Shown in pieces: positions 10,503 to 19,755 of a stretch of DNA of 64,000 bases. The translations under genes were made by a program, and so were the position numbers. Positions within the stretch are counted from its first letter, which is position 1, and the number at the start of each line of letters is the position of its first letter. A model generated the notes under the pieces. That model was not told the DNA's origin, did not search any database, and saw only the letters and a program-made list of their open reading frames with translations. The stretch is from JAGPUQ01 sp049325095 (GTDB lineage: Bacteria; Pseudomonadota; Gammaproteobacteria; Pseudomonadales; Porticoccaceae). The stretch spans positions 1-64,000 of the forward strand of contig JBMOPO010000039.1 in NCBI GenBank assembly GCA_049325095.1, given 5' to 3'.

Positions 10503-11777
10503 ATGTCCAGTAAGGTTGCCGGCAATCCCGAGGCGCGGATCTCCCGCGAAACCCTGACCCTGATCCTCGCCGGCGGCTCCGGCAGCCGACTGCACGATCT
10601 CACCCGCTGGCATGCCAAACCCGCGGTGCCCTTCGGCGGCACCTACAAGACCATCGACTTCCCGCTCTCCAACTGCATCAATTCGGATCTGCGGCGGATC
10701 TTCATCCTCACCCAGTACAAGTCGCACTCCCTCAACAAGCACATCCTCCAGGGCTGGCACCTGCTGCATCCGGAGCTGAACGAATTCATCGAACTGCTGC
10801 CCGCCCAGCAGCGCACCGGCGACTGCTGGTACCTGGGCACCGCCGATGCGGTGCGCCAGAACCTGGACATCCTGCGCGAGCAGCAGCCGCAACGGGTGCT
10901 CATCCTGGCCGGCGACCATGTCTACAAGATGGATTACCGCCACATGTTGCGGCGCCACCTCGACAGCGGCGCCGATCTGACCATCGGCTGCCTGCCGGTG
11001 CCCCTCGCCGAGGCCCGGCAATTCGGGGTGATTGCCGTCGACGGCGATGGCTGGGTACGGCGCTTCGACGAAAAGCCGGCCGCCCCCCAGCCCTGGCCCG
11101 AGAACCCGGACCAGGCCCTGGCGTCCATGGGCATCTACGTGTTCGAACTCCGGTTCCTCGAAGAGGTGCTCGAACGGAATGTCGACGGCCGGCGGCCGGG
11201 CCACGACTTCGGCTGCGACATCCTCCCGGCGCTGCTCGACCGGGCGCGCGTCGCCGCCTATGAGTTCCGCGATCCGCAGACCGGCAGGCCGGGGTACTGG
11301 CGCGACGTGGGCACCGTGGATGCCTATTACGAAGCGCACATGGACCTGCTCGCGGTGACCCCGCAGCTCGACCTCTACGACCGGGATTGGCCGGTGTGGA
11401 CCTACCAGGAGCAGGCGCCGCCCTGCAAGTTCGTGTTCGACAACGACCAGCGCCGCGGCCAGGCGCTGGACTCCATGATCGCCTCGGGGTGCATCATCTC
11501 GGGCGGCACGGTGCGCCATTCGCTGCTGGGCACCCAGGTGCGGGTCAACAGCTTCGCGCTGGTGGAGGACTCGGTGATCCTGCCCAATGTCGACATCGGC
11601 CGCGGCTGTCGCCTGCGGCGGGTGGTGGTGGACTCCAATTGCAAGATCCCGCCGGGCACCGTGATCGGTTTCGATGCCGCCACCGATGCCCGGCGCTTCC
11701 ACGTCTCGCCCCGGGGCGTCACCCTGGTCTCCGCCGACATGCTGGCGCAGGCCGTGCCCCACTCCCACGTCGCCTGA
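10503..11777 (+). CDS. glgC: glucose-1-phosphate adenylyltransferase GlgC
   Basis: A 424-residue ADP-glucose pyrophosphorylase (E. coli 431). It makes ADP-glucose from ATP and glucose-1-P, the committed and regulated step of glycogen synthesis. The N-terminal nucleotidyltransferase motif LILAGGSGSRL is followed by the allosteric-site region HAKPAVPFGG, then GDHVYKMDY. The C-terminal third is a left-handed beta-helix with repeats such as VILPNVDIGRGC. The ATG at 10503 is chosen because GAGGAG precedes it and the protein then begins just before the conserved domain; the frame is open further upstream. It is divergent from glgB-glgA and single-gene, since the next gene is convergent. Confidence 0.96.
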   Translation: MSSKVAGNPEARISRETLTLILAGGSGSRLHDLTRWHAKPAVPFGGTYKTIDFPLSNCINSDLRRIFILTQYKSHSLNKHILQGWHLLHPELNEFIELLPAQQRTGDCWYLGTADAVRQNLDILREQQPQRVLILAGDHVYKMDYRHMLRRHLDSGADLTIGCLPVPLAEARQFGVIAVDGDGWVRRFDEKPAAPQPWPENPDQALASMGIYVFELRFLEEVLERNVDGRRPGHDFGCDILPALLDRARVAAYEFRDPQTGRPGYWRDVGTVDAYYEAHMDLLAVTPQLDLYDRDWPVWTYQEQAPPCKFVFDNDQRRGQALDSMIASGCIISGGTVRHSLLGTQVRVNSFALVEDSVILPNVDIGRGCRLRRVVVDSNCKIPPGTVIGFDAATDARRFHVSPRGVTLVSADMLAQAVPHSHVA

Positions 11778-11937
11778 CGCCGGGACGGCCGGCGCGCAGT
11801 CCCGGCTCGGCAACTGCCAAAGCTGCGCCAACCGCCCGCGGGCGCGCAGCGCGACGGGCCGCGCCGCGAGGGGAAAGCCCTTTCCCGACACCCCGCCGCA
11901 TCGCCGGACGAACCCGGCCGGCTCGCTCGACCCGGTG

Positions 11938-13728
11938 CTATGGCTGCACAGCCGGTGCGATCGCGGCCCCGCCCGGCCAGCGGGTGTCGCTGGCGCCGGA
12001 CCACCGGCCGTGCTCGCCGGAGATGGTCTGGGTGCGCCCCAGCACCCGCGGGGCCGGCACCAGCCGATGCCCCATGCCCCGCAGCAGCGCCAGGGTGTCG
12101 GGGCTGATGCCGGGCTCGTAATAGAGCTCGTCCGGCTGCCACTGGTGGTGGATGCGCGGCTGGGCGGCGGCCTCGGCGACGTTCATGCCGAAGTCCACCC
12201 GGTTGAGGATGGTCTGCAATACCGCGGTGATGATCACCGGCCCGCCGGGGCTGCCGGTGGCGAGCACCGGGTCGCCATCCCGGAACAGGAGCACCGGCGT
12301 CATGGACGACAGCGGCCGCTTGCGCGGTGCGATGGCGTTGGCCTCGCCGCCGAGCAGGCCGAAGGCGTTGGGCACCCCGGGCTGGGCGGAAAAGTCGTCC
12401 ATCTCGTTGTTGAGCAGAAACCCGGCACCGGCCACGGCGATGCCGCTACCGTAGGAGAAGTTCAGGGTATAGGTGTTGCTGACCACATTGCCCTGCTGGT
12501 CCCAAACCGAAAAATGCGTGGTCTGCGGGCTTTCGGCGGGCAGCTCCAGGCCCGGCGCCACCTGCTCCGACGGGGTCGCGCGCGCCAGGTCGATCGCCGC
12601 GCGCAGGCGCGCGGCATAGGTTTTCGCGGTCAGCTCCGCGACCGGCACCGCGACGAAATCGGGATCGCCCAGGTAGCGGCTGCGGTCGGCATAGGCGCGG
12701 CGCATGGCCTCGATCAGCCGGTGCAGATAGGCGGCGCTGTTGTGGCCCAGTTCGGCGAGGTCCCAGCCTTCCAGGATATTGAGCATCTGCACCAGATGGA
12801 CGCCGCCGGAGGACGGCGGCGGCATGGCGGCGATCCGGTAGCCGCGGTAGCTGCCCTCCACCGGAGCGCGCTCCACGACCCGGTAGCCGGCCAGATCCGC
12901 GGTCGTGATCAGGCCGTCGTGGGCGGCCATCTCGGCGACGATCAGGTCGGCGATCTCGCCTTCGTAGAACGCTGCCCGCCCCCCGGCGGCGATCCGTTTC
13001 AGGGTGCGCGCCAGATCCGGCTGGCGCCAGCGCCGACCGGCCGGCGGCGGCGTGCCGTCGGGCTGCAGAAAATAGCCGGCCGCGGCCGCCGAGCGGCGCA
13101 GCCGGGCTTGCGCCTCGGCCAGTGAGAACGCCAGCGGTCGGGTAACCTCGATGCCCTCCCCGGCCAGCGCGATGGCCGGCGCCAGCACCTCGGCGAGCGG
13201 CAGCGAGCCATAGTGTTCCAGGGCATGGATCAGCCCGGCCACGGTGCCGGGCACCCCGGCGGAGCGGTGGCTGAAGCGGGCCAGCTCGGTATCGACCTTT
13301 CCATCCTCACCCACGAACAGATCCCGGTGCGCGGCGCCGGGCGCCGTCTCGCGATAGTCGATGGCGACCGTTCTGTCACCTTGCGCCAGATGCACTAGCA
13401 TGAAGCCGCCGCCGCCCAGATTGCCGGCCTGGGGCAGGGTCACCGCCAGCGCAAAGCCCACCGCCACGGCGGCATCCACGGCGTTGCCACCGCGCTCCAG
13501 GATGCGCGCGCCGACCGCGCTGGCCAGCGCCTCCTGGGAGACCACCATGCCGGCCTCGCCGACCACCGGGTGGAAGCGATCCCGGTAGTCGATGATGGGC
13601 ACCTCGGCGCGGGCCGGGGCGGCCGCCGCCAGGGCGAGGACGCACCCCAGGGCCCACACGCCCCACCACCACAATCTCGGCCTGGCTCGCTCCACGATCG
13701 CCCCCATTTGGCAAAACCGTGCGGGCAT
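11938..13728 (-). CDS. ggt: gamma-glutamyltranspeptidase, exported
   Basis: A 596-residue Ntn-hydrolase precursor. It cleaves gamma-glutamyl bonds, for example in glutathione, after self-processing into large and small subunits. A signal peptide is visible: the hydrophobic run LWWWGVWALGCVLALAAAA ends at ARA before EVPIID, so the enzyme is expected in the periplasm. The autoprocessing/catalytic Thr lies in TTHFSVWDQQGN near residue 404, followed by the family motif NNEMDDFS. The ATG at 13728 follows GGAGG; an alternative ATG at 13707 has no such site. It stands alone, convergent with glgC and divergent from the acetyltransferase gene. Confidence 0.94.
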   Translation of the reverse strand: MPARFCQMGAIVERARPRLWWWGVWALGCVLALAAAAPARAEVPIIDYRDRFHPVVGEAGMVVSQEALASAVGARILERGGNAVDAAVAVGFALAVTLPQAGNLGGGGFMLVHLAQGDRTVAIDYRETAPGAAHRDLFVGEDGKVDTELARFSHRSAGVPGTVAGLIHALEHYGSLPLAEVLAPAIALAGEGIEVTRPLAFSLAEAQARLRRSAAAAGYFLQPDGTPPPAGRRWRQPDLARTLKRIAAGGRAAFYEGEIADLIVAEMAAHDGLITTADLAGYRVVERAPVEGSYRGYRIAAMPPPSSGGVHLVQMLNILEGWDLAELGHNSAAYLHRLIEAMRRAYADRSRYLGDPDFVAVPVAELTAKTYAARLRAAIDLARATPSEQVAPGLELPAESPQTTHFSVWDQQGNVVSNTYTLNFSYGSGIAVAGAGFLLNNEMDDFSAQPGVPNAFGLLGGEANAIAPRKRPLSSMTPVLLFRDGDPVLATGSPGGPVIITAVLQTILNRVDFGMNVAEAAAQPRIHHQWQPDELYYEPGISPDTLALLRGMGHRLVPAPRVLGRTQTISGEHGRWSGASDTRWPGGAAIAPAVQP

Positions 13729-13924
13729 TCTATCCCCCGCCTCCGGGGTGGCCGCCACCGCACGGATCCTTCCCGCCGGCACCCGGGCCCTCACCCGCCG
13801 GTACGGCAGCCCGCATTCACCGGCCAGCGCCAAGCTGATGGCCGGCGGCACATCCCCGCCGCCCCCGCGGGCCGGCAATTTCAGCGCCGGGTTGCTATGC
13901 TCGGAAAAACACCGGAAACCCGCC

Positions 13925-14896
13925 TTGGAAGACCTGGACTGTCAGCTCCCCGAGATCCGCCCGGTGCCCTGGAGCAGCGCCGCGGACCGGCTGCGCGCCA
14001 TCCGCCGCGCCGTGTTCGTGGCCGAACAGGGCATTCCCGAAACGCTGGAATTCGGCGACGCCGAGGCCGACCGCCGCGCCCGCCACTGGCTGGCGCTCGC
14101 GGATGGCGGCGAGCCGGTGGGCTGCGTGCGCCTGCTCGGCGACCGCCTGGGCAGGCTCGCCGTGCTGCCGGAACAGCGCGGCCGCGGCATCGGCGCGGCC
14201 CTGGTGCGGCGGGTGATCCGCGACGCCCTCGACCAGGGGCTGGACCGGCTTTATCTGCACGCGCAAAGCGAGGCGCTGGGCTTCTACGAGCGCCTGGGCT
14301 TCGCGGCCGCCGGTGGGGAGTTCATCGAGGCCGGCCGGCCGCACCGCAGGATGGTCTACGACCTCGGCCGGCTGCGCCCGGCGCGGGACCTGGAACCGCC
14401 CGCGGTCGATCCCGCCGACCGGGTGCGCCAACCCCTGGCGGGGACCGCGGCGCTGGCGGCGGGCGCGGTCGCGTTGATCCCCACCGCGCTGCGCCGGCTG
14501 CGGATTCTGGGCAACTGCCTGGACCCGGAAATCTACGCTGCCGAACCGGTCGGGGATGCGCTGCTGGCCTTTGCCACCGGCCATCCCCAGGCCGAGGTCC
14601 GCGTCCTGATCCGGGATCCCGAACCGCTGATCCACGGCAGCCACCGGCTGGTGAAACTCGCCCGGCGGCTCCCCAGCCTGATCCGGTTGCGCCAACTGCC
14701 CGCCGGCGCCGCATCACCGGCGGACGAGCTGCTGGTCACCGACGGCGGCGCCCTGCTCTGCTGGCAGAACGGCCGCCCGCCGGTGGGCTATGCCATCCGC
14801 CACGCGCCGCGCGAGGCGCGCCGCTTGGCCGAGGACTTCGACGCGCTCTGGGACCAGGGCCGGGAGATCGCCGAACTGCGGGAGCTGCGGCTCTGA
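13925..14896 (+). CDS. GNAT N-acetyltransferase with extra C-terminal domain
   Basis: A 323-residue protein. Residues 1-145 form a GNAT fold close to the ElaA/YjgM-type group: AVFVAEQGIPETLEF near the start, acetyl-CoA-binding motif A with LAVLPEQRGRGIGAALV, and ALGFYERLGF. Residues 150-323 form a second, mostly helical domain (RRLRILGNCLDPEIY) seen fused to such acetyltransferases in proteobacteria (DUF7931-like, recalled without a search). The substrate is unknown. The start is taken as TTG 13925; TTG 13892 is also possible, and no in-frame ATG sits close by. The gene is divergent from ggt, 196 bp away, and convergent with glcB. Confidence 0.78.
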   Translation: MEDLDCQLPEIRPVPWSSAADRLRAIRRAVFVAEQGIPETLEFGDAEADRRARHWLALADGGEPVGCVRLLGDRLGRLAVLPEQRGRGIGAALVRRVIRDALDQGLDRLYLHAQSEALGFYERLGFAAAGGEFIEAGRPHRRMVYDLGRLRPARDLEPPAVDPADRVRQPLAGTAALAAGAVALIPTALRRLRILGNCLDPEIYAAEPVGDALLAFATGHPQAEVRVLIRDPEPLIHGSHRLVKLARRLPSLIRLRQLPAGAASPADELLVTDGGALLCWQNGRPPVGYAIRHAPREARRLAEDFDALWDQGREIAELRELRL

Positions 14897-14989
14897 GGCA
14901 GCGGGGCGGGCGCCCGGTCGAAAATCCTGACCGCGCCGAGCTGTCGTCCCGCTGACGGCCGCCTGGCGCGGGCGGCGCCGGACGCCTCC

Positions 14990-17179
14990 TCAACCACCCC
15001 GCGCCTTGACCTCGCGGCGGCGGGCGTGCAGGACGGGCTCCGTGTAGCCGTTGGGCTGCTCGCAGCCCTTGAACACCAGGTCACAGGCCGCCTGAAAGGC
15101 GATGCTGGCGTCGAAGTCCGGCGCCATCGGCCGGTACAGGGGATCGCCGGCGTTCTGGCGGTCGACCACCGCGGCCATCTTCTGCAGGGTCGCCAGCACC
15201 TGCTCCCGCGAGCAGATGCCGTGGCGCAGCCAGTTGGCGATGTGCTGGCTGGAGATGCGCAGGGTGGCGCGGTCCTCCATCAGGCCGATGTCGTGGATGT
15301 CCGGCACCTTGGAGCAGCCCACCCCCTGATCCACCCAACGCACCACATAGCCGAGGATGCCCTGGGCGTTGTTGTCGAGCTCGCGCTGGATCTCCTCGGC
15401 GCTCAGTTTGCGCTCGCCGAGCAGCGGCAGGGTGAGGATGTCGTCGAGCCGCGCCCGGCGGCGCCCGGCCAGCTCGGCCTGGCGGGCGGCCACGTCGACG
15501 CGGTGATAGTGCATGGCGTGCAGGGTGGCGGCGGTCGGCGACGGCACCCAGGCGCAGCTCGCACCGGCCCGGGGATGCTCGATCTTGGCCGCCATCATGT
15601 CCGCCATGCGGTCGGGCATGGCCCACATGCCCTTGCCGATCTGGGCGCGACCGGCGAGGCCGCAGGCGAGGCCGATATCGACGTTCCAGTCCTCGTAGGC
15701 CCGGATCCAGGGCTGCTGCTTCATCTCGCCCTTGGGCACCATGGCGCCGGCCTCCATGCTGGTGTGGATCTCATCCCCGGTGCGGTCGAGAAAGCCGGTG
15801 TTGATGAAGATCACCCGGTCGGCGGCGCGGCGGATGCACTCCTTGAGGTTGACCGTGGTGCGCCGCTCCTCGTCCATGATGCCCACCTTGAGCGTGCGCG
15901 GCGCCAGGCCCAGCAGCCGCTCCACGCCCGCGAACAGCCGCACCGTGAAGGACACCTCGTCCGGCCCGTGCATCTTGGGCTTGACGATGTAGACGCTGCC
16001 GGCGCGGGAGTTGCGGAAGCGGCCCAGGCCGCGCAGGTCGTGGGCGGCGATGGCACCTGTGACCGCGGCGTCGAGGATACCCTCGGGAATCTCCCGGCCG
16101 GCGGCGTCGAGTACCGCATCCGTGGTCATCAGGTGGCCGACATTGCGTATCAGCAGCAGGCTGCGCCCGGAGAGCGTGAAGGGCGCGCCATCCAGACCCT
16201 GGTACTCGCGGTCCGGATTCAGGGTGCGGCGCAGCACCTGTTCACCCTTGTTGAACGACTCCTCCAGGTCGCCGCGGATCAGGCCCAGCCAGTTGCGATA
16301 GGCCAGGCATTTGTCCTCGGCGTCCACCGTGGCCACCGAGTCCTCGCAGTCCTGGATGGTGGTGAGCGCGCTTTCGAGGCACAGATCCTTGATGTGGGCG
16401 GGGTCGTCACGGCCCACGTAATGCTCAGGATCGAATTGAATTTCGATATGCAATCCATTGTTTTTCAAAATGACAGCCTTGGGGCTGCCGGGTGATCCCT
16501 GATAGCCCACGCACTGTGCGGGATCGCGCAGGCCGGTGGCCTCTCCCGCCGCCAGGGTCACCCGCAATCCACCGTCGGCAATGCGGTAGGCGGTGGCATC
16601 GGCGTGGCTGCCCCGTGCCAGGGGGACGCTGGCATCCAGAAATTCGCGAGCGTAGGCGATCACCCGCGCGCCGCGCACCGGGTTGTAGCCGGGGCCGCGC
16701 TCCGCACCCCCGGTCTCCGGGATGACATCGTTGCCGTAGAGCGCGTCGTAGAGGCTGCCCCAGCGCGCGTTGGCGGCGTTGAGCGCATAGCGGGCATTGG
16801 TGATGGGCACCACCAGTTGGGGTCCGGCGATGCGCGCCACCTCGGGATCGACGTTCTCGGTGGTGACCTGGAAGTCCTCCCCCTCCGGCAGCAGATAGCC
16901 GATCTCAGCCAGAAAGGCCCGGTAGGCGGCCGCGTCCTGGGGCTGGCCGGTGCGCTCGCGGTGCCAGTGGTCGATGCGCCGCTGAAGGTCGTCGCGAACG
17001 GCGAGCAGGCGGGCATTTTCCGGCACCAGCTCGGCGAGCAGGGCCGCGAAGCCGGTCCAGAAGGACTGGGGATCGATCCCCAGGGGCGGCAGCACCTGGG
17101 TGCGCAACAGCTCTTCGAGCACCCGCGCAATCCGCAGGCCGCCGATCTGGACTCGTTCGGTCGTGGTGCCGCCGGTCAT
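14990..17179 (-). CDS. glcB: malate synthase G
   Basis: A 729-residue single-subunit G-form enzyme (E. coli 723) that condenses glyoxylate with acetyl-CoA to malate. Conserved stretches include SVATVDAEDK, the active-site region FRNSRAGSVYIVKPKMHGP, LKVGIMDEERRT, the SMEAGAMVPKGEMK segment, and the C-terminal HDIGLMEDRATLRISSQH with the catalytic Asp/Glu pair region. The ATG follows a strong GAGGAGG. It completes the glyoxylate bypass with aceA, which lies 1.1 kb away behind a LysR gene. Its promoter region closely matches that of aceA in sequence and spacing, so the two genes are probably co-regulated although not co-transcribed. Confidence 0.97.
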   Translation of the reverse strand: MTGGTTTERVQIGGLRIARVLEELLRTQVLPPLGIDPQSFWTGFAALLAELVPENARLLAVRDDLQRRIDHWHRERTGQPQDAAAYRAFLAEIGYLLPEGEDFQVTTENVDPEVARIAGPQLVVPITNARYALNAANARWGSLYDALYGNDVIPETGGAERGPGYNPVRGARVIAYAREFLDASVPLARGSHADATAYRIADGGLRVTLAAGEATGLRDPAQCVGYQGSPGSPKAVILKNNGLHIEIQFDPEHYVGRDDPAHIKDLCLESALTTIQDCEDSVATVDAEDKCLAYRNWLGLIRGDLEESFNKGEQVLRRTLNPDREYQGLDGAPFTLSGRSLLLIRNVGHLMTTDAVLDAAGREIPEGILDAAVTGAIAAHDLRGLGRFRNSRAGSVYIVKPKMHGPDEVSFTVRLFAGVERLLGLAPRTLKVGIMDEERRTTVNLKECIRRAADRVIFINTGFLDRTGDEIHTSMEAGAMVPKGEMKQQPWIRAYEDWNVDIGLACGLAGRAQIGKGMWAMPDRMADMMAAKIEHPRAGASCAWVPSPTAATLHAMHYHRVDVAARQAELAGRRRARLDDILTLPLLGERKLSAEEIQRELDNNAQGILGYVVRWVDQGVGCSKVPDIHDIGLMEDRATLRISSQHIANWLRHGICSREQVLATLQKMAAVVDRQNAGDPLYRPMAPDFDASIAFQAACDLVFKGCEQPNGYTEPVLHARRREVKARGG

Positions 17180-17222
17180 ATTGCCCTCCTCACTCAGGGA
17201 TCACGAAACAAGCCGGGCGGGC

Positions 17223-17270
17223 ATTGTAGTCCCCGATCGATAATTGATCGAATTTATCGTTTTTATTCTC
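17223..17270 (-). promoter_or_regulatory. glcB promoter and putative LysR operator
   Basis: In the glcB direction, an operator-like GAGAATAAAAACGATAAATT (17251-17270) is followed 22 nt later by a -10 box TACAAT (17223-17228), 44 nt before the ATG. Between them is CGATCAATTATCGATCG, with inverted CGATC/GATCG arms. There is no good -35 box, as expected for activator-dependent promoters. Layout and sequence match the aceA promoter. Confidence 0.65.
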
Positions 17271-17289
17271 GGTATTCATAGAAAAAATA

Positions 17290-18231
17290 TCAGGCCGGAG
17301 CGCGCCCCGCCACCTGCTGGATCCGCCGGCGCATCCAGCGATGCGCCGGATTGTTCTGCAACAGGGGACTCCAGGCCATCTTGAGTTCGAAGGGCGGAAT
17401 CTCGAAGGGCGGCGGCAGGATCGCCACCTCGGTGCTGTCGCGCAACAGCGCTGCCAGCCGGCTCGGCACAGTGACGATCAGGTCGGGCTGGCGCGCGAGC
17501 AGCGCCGCCACCTGATAGTGGCGGGTGAACACCGCGATGTGGCGGCGCCGGCCCAGCCGCGCCAGGGCCTCGTCCACCCAGCCCAGCCGGCGATCGTCGT
17601 GCGGACTCATGCCCACGCCGACTCCCATGCCGGTCTTGCTGACCCAGACGTGACGCCCGGCCAGGTAGTGTTCCAGATCGAAGTGCTCCCGCGCCGGGTG
17701 GTCGCGGCGCAGCAGACAGGAAAAGCCATCCTCCCAGAGGGTGACCTGGTGGAAGGACTGCGGCATGTCGTCGAACCGGTTGAGCAGCATATCCACCCGC
17801 CCCTGCTCCACATCGTGCAGGGCCACGTCGCTGGGGTTGAGGATGTCCAGGGTGATGCCCGGCGCCTCCTTGCCCAGTTCAGTGAGCAACTGAGGAACCA
17901 AAGTCGATTCCGCGTAGTCGCTGGCCATGATCCGAAACACCAGGCCGGCCGAGGCGGCGTCGAATTCGGTCTGCGGCTGTACCGCCTGCTCGATGCTGGC
18001 GAGGATGTCGCGCACCTGGGGTTGCAGCGCCAGGGCCCGGTCAGTGGGCGCCATGCCGCCGCTGGTGCGGATCAGGAGCGGGTCACCGAACAGCTCCCGC
18101 AGCCGGCGCAGGCCGTTGCTCATGGCCGGCTGGGTGATACCCAGCAACTGCGCGGCGCGGGTGACGTTGCGCTCCCGCAGGAGCACGTCCAGATACACCA
18201 GCAGGTTGAGATCGATCCTGTGTATATTCAT
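17290..18231 (-). CDS. LysR-family regulator between aceA and glcB
   Basis: A 313-residue LysR-type transcription factor. The N-terminal winged helix-turn-helix spans residues 4-63 (NLLVYLDVLLRERNVTRAAQ, LGITQPAMSNGLRRLR), and the rest is the periplasmic-binding-protein-like effector domain. The NodD-like N-terminus (IDLNLLVYLDVLL) places it in that broad subgroup. It is divergent from aceA, with 103 bp between starts, and its stop lies 110 bp before glcB, so it may read through into glcB. Near-copy operator-like sites before both genes make it the likely regulator of the glyoxylate bypass; this is inference, since E. coli uses IclR instead. The effector is unknown. Confidence 0.88.
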   Translation of the reverse strand: MNIHRIDLNLLVYLDVLLRERNVTRAAQLLGITQPAMSNGLRRLRELFGDPLLIRTSGGMAPTDRALALQPQVRDILASIEQAVQPQTEFDAASAGLVFRIMASDYAESTLVPQLLTELGKEAPGITLDILNPSDVALHDVEQGRVDMLLNRFDDMPQSFHQVTLWEDGFSCLLRRDHPAREHFDLEHYLAGRHVWVSKTGMGVGVGMSPHDDRRLGWVDEALARLGRRRHIAVFTRHYQVAALLARQPDLIVTVPSRLAALLRDSTEVAILPPPFEIPPFELKMAWSPLLQNNPAHRWMRRRIQQVAGRAPA

Positions 18232-18243
18232 GAAAAAAATAAT

Positions 18244-18291
18244 GAAGATAAATCCGATAAATTAGCGGAATCATCGCACGAAAACTAGAAT
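18244..18291 (+). promoter_or_regulatory. aceA promoter and putative LysR operator
   Basis: An operator-like GAAGATAAATCCGATAAATT (18244-18263), with a GATAAAT direct repeat at 9-bp spacing, is followed 22 nt later by -10 box TAGAAT (18286-18291), 44 nt before the ATG. It lies 12 bp from the divergent lysR start, so binding there could also control lysR itself. Spacing and sequence match the glcB site. Confidence 0.65.
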
Positions 18292-18334
18292 GCGCAGCCT
18301 CTCCACCCAAAGCCTGCTCAAGGAGTCGAACCAG

Positions 18335-19672
18335 ATGACCACCGGCAACTACGACCGCGCGGCCGAAATCGCCCGGATTCAGGAAGACTGGGCCACCAAC
18401 CCCCGCTGGAAGGACGTCCGGCGCACCTACAGCGCCGCGGATGTGGTTCGCCTGCGGGGCTCGATCAAGGTCGAAAACACCATCGCCCGCCGCGGCGCCG
18501 AGAAGCTCTGGCGGCTGCTCACCCAGGGCGCCAGGCCCGCGTTCCGCCCGGACAAGGACTTCGTCAACGCCATGGGCGCGCTCACCGGCGGCCAGGCCGT
18601 GCAGCAGGCCAAGGCCGGCATCCAGGCGATCTACCTGTCCGGCTGGCAGGTGGCGGCCGACAACAACAACGCCGCCACCATGTACCCCGACCAGTCGCTC
18701 TACCCGGCGGATTCCGTGCCCGCGGTGGTGCGGCGGATCAACAACGCCTTCCGGCGCGCCGACCAGATCCAGTGGAAGACGGGCAAGAACCCGGGCGATG
18801 CCGGTTACATCGACTACTTCCTGCCCATCGTCGCCGATGCCGAGGCCGGATTCGGCGGTGTGCTCAACGCCTACGAGCTGATGCGAGGCATGATCGAGGC
18901 CGGCGCCGCCGGCGTCCACTTCGAAGACCAACTGGCTTCGGTGAAGAAATGCGGCCACATGGGCGGCAAGGTGCTGGTGCCCACCCAGGAGGCCATCCAG
19001 AAGCTGATCGCCGCGCGCCTCGCCGCTGACGTCGCCGACGTGCCCACCATCGTGCTGGCCCGCACCGACGCCAATGCCGCCGACCTGTTGACCAACGACG
19101 TCGACGAGAACGACCAGCCGTTCCTCACCGGTGAGCGCACCAGCGAGGGTTTCTACAAGGTGCGCGCCGGCATCGACCAGGCCATCTCCCGCGGGCTGGC
19201 CTATGCGCCCTACGCCGATCTGCTGTGGTGTGAGACCGCCACCCCGGATCTGGACGAGGCAAAGAAATTCGCCGAGGCCATCAAGCGCCAGTACCCCGAC
19301 CAATTGTTGAGCTACAACTGCTCGCCGTCCTTCAACTGGAAGAAGAACCTCGACGACGCCACCATCGCCAGGTTCCAGCGCGAACTCTCGGCCATGGGCT
19401 ACAAGTTCCAGTTCATCACCCTGGCCGGCATCCACAGCATGTGGTACCACATGTTCGAACTGGCCCACGCCTACGCCCGCGAGGACATGAAGGCCTACGT
19501 GGAAATGGTGCAGGAGCCCGAATTCGCGGCGCGTGGGAAGGGCTACACCTTCGTCGCCCACCAGCAGGAAGTCGGCACCGGCTACTTCGACGACATGACC
19601 ACCGTCATCCAGGGCGGCGCCTCTTCAGTCACCGCGCTGACCGGCTCCACCGAGGAGGATCAGTTCCACTGA
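18335..19672 (+). CDS. aceA: isocitrate lyase
   Basis: A 445-residue enzyme that splits isocitrate to succinate and glyoxylate. The catalytic motif KKCGHMGGK lies near residue 204 and is followed by the family regions TIVLARTDANAADLLTNDVD and LLSYNCSPSFNWKK. Length fits the bacterial form (E. coli 434). The ATG at 18335 follows AAGGAG and gives MTTGNYDRAAEIARIQEDW; the frame is open upstream, but that extension is unlike the family. Divergent from lysR. With glcB it forms a full bypass for growth on acetate or fatty acids, consistent with the acyl-CoA genes elsewhere in the window and the acetate-forming ackA-xfp pair. Confidence 0.97.
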   Translation: MTTGNYDRAAEIARIQEDWATNPRWKDVRRTYSAADVVRLRGSIKVENTIARRGAEKLWRLLTQGARPAFRPDKDFVNAMGALTGGQAVQQAKAGIQAIYLSGWQVAADNNNAATMYPDQSLYPADSVPAVVRRINNAFRRADQIQWKTGKNPGDAGYIDYFLPIVADAEAGFGGVLNAYELMRGMIEAGAAGVHFEDQLASVKKCGHMGGKVLVPTQEAIQKLIAARLAADVADVPTIVLARTDANAADLLTNDVDENDQPFLTGERTSEGFYKVRAGIDQAISRGLAYAPYADLLWCETATPDLDEAKKFAEAIKRQYPDQLLSYNCSPSFNWKKNLDDATIARFQRELSAMGYKFQFITLAGIHSMWYHMFELAHAYAREDMKAYVEMVQEPEFAARGKGYTFVAHQQEVGTGYFDDMTTVIQGGASSVTALTGSTEEDQFH

Positions 19673-19718
19673 TTCGCGGCCGCGGCCCGGGAGTCGCCCC
19701 ACCGGCGCCCCGCACCCC

Positions 19719-19755
19719 GGCTACCCACGGCCGCCTGCGGGGGCTGTGGGTAGCC
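19719..19755. terminator. hairpin downstream of aceA
   Basis: Perfect 10-bp arms GGCTACCCAC (19719-19728) and GTGGGTAGCC (19746-19755) enclose a GC-rich loop 46 bp after the aceA stop. It lacks a T tract, so it may be a weak terminator or an mRNA-stabilising hairpin. The rest of the 221-bp gap to the next gene shows nothing recognisable. Confidence 0.45.

Noticed and set aside
18290..18334. ATG 18290 as the aceA start
   Set aside because: It would add 15 residues unlike the family and begin just before the proposed -10 box ends, whereas ATG 18335 has AAGGAG at good spacing.
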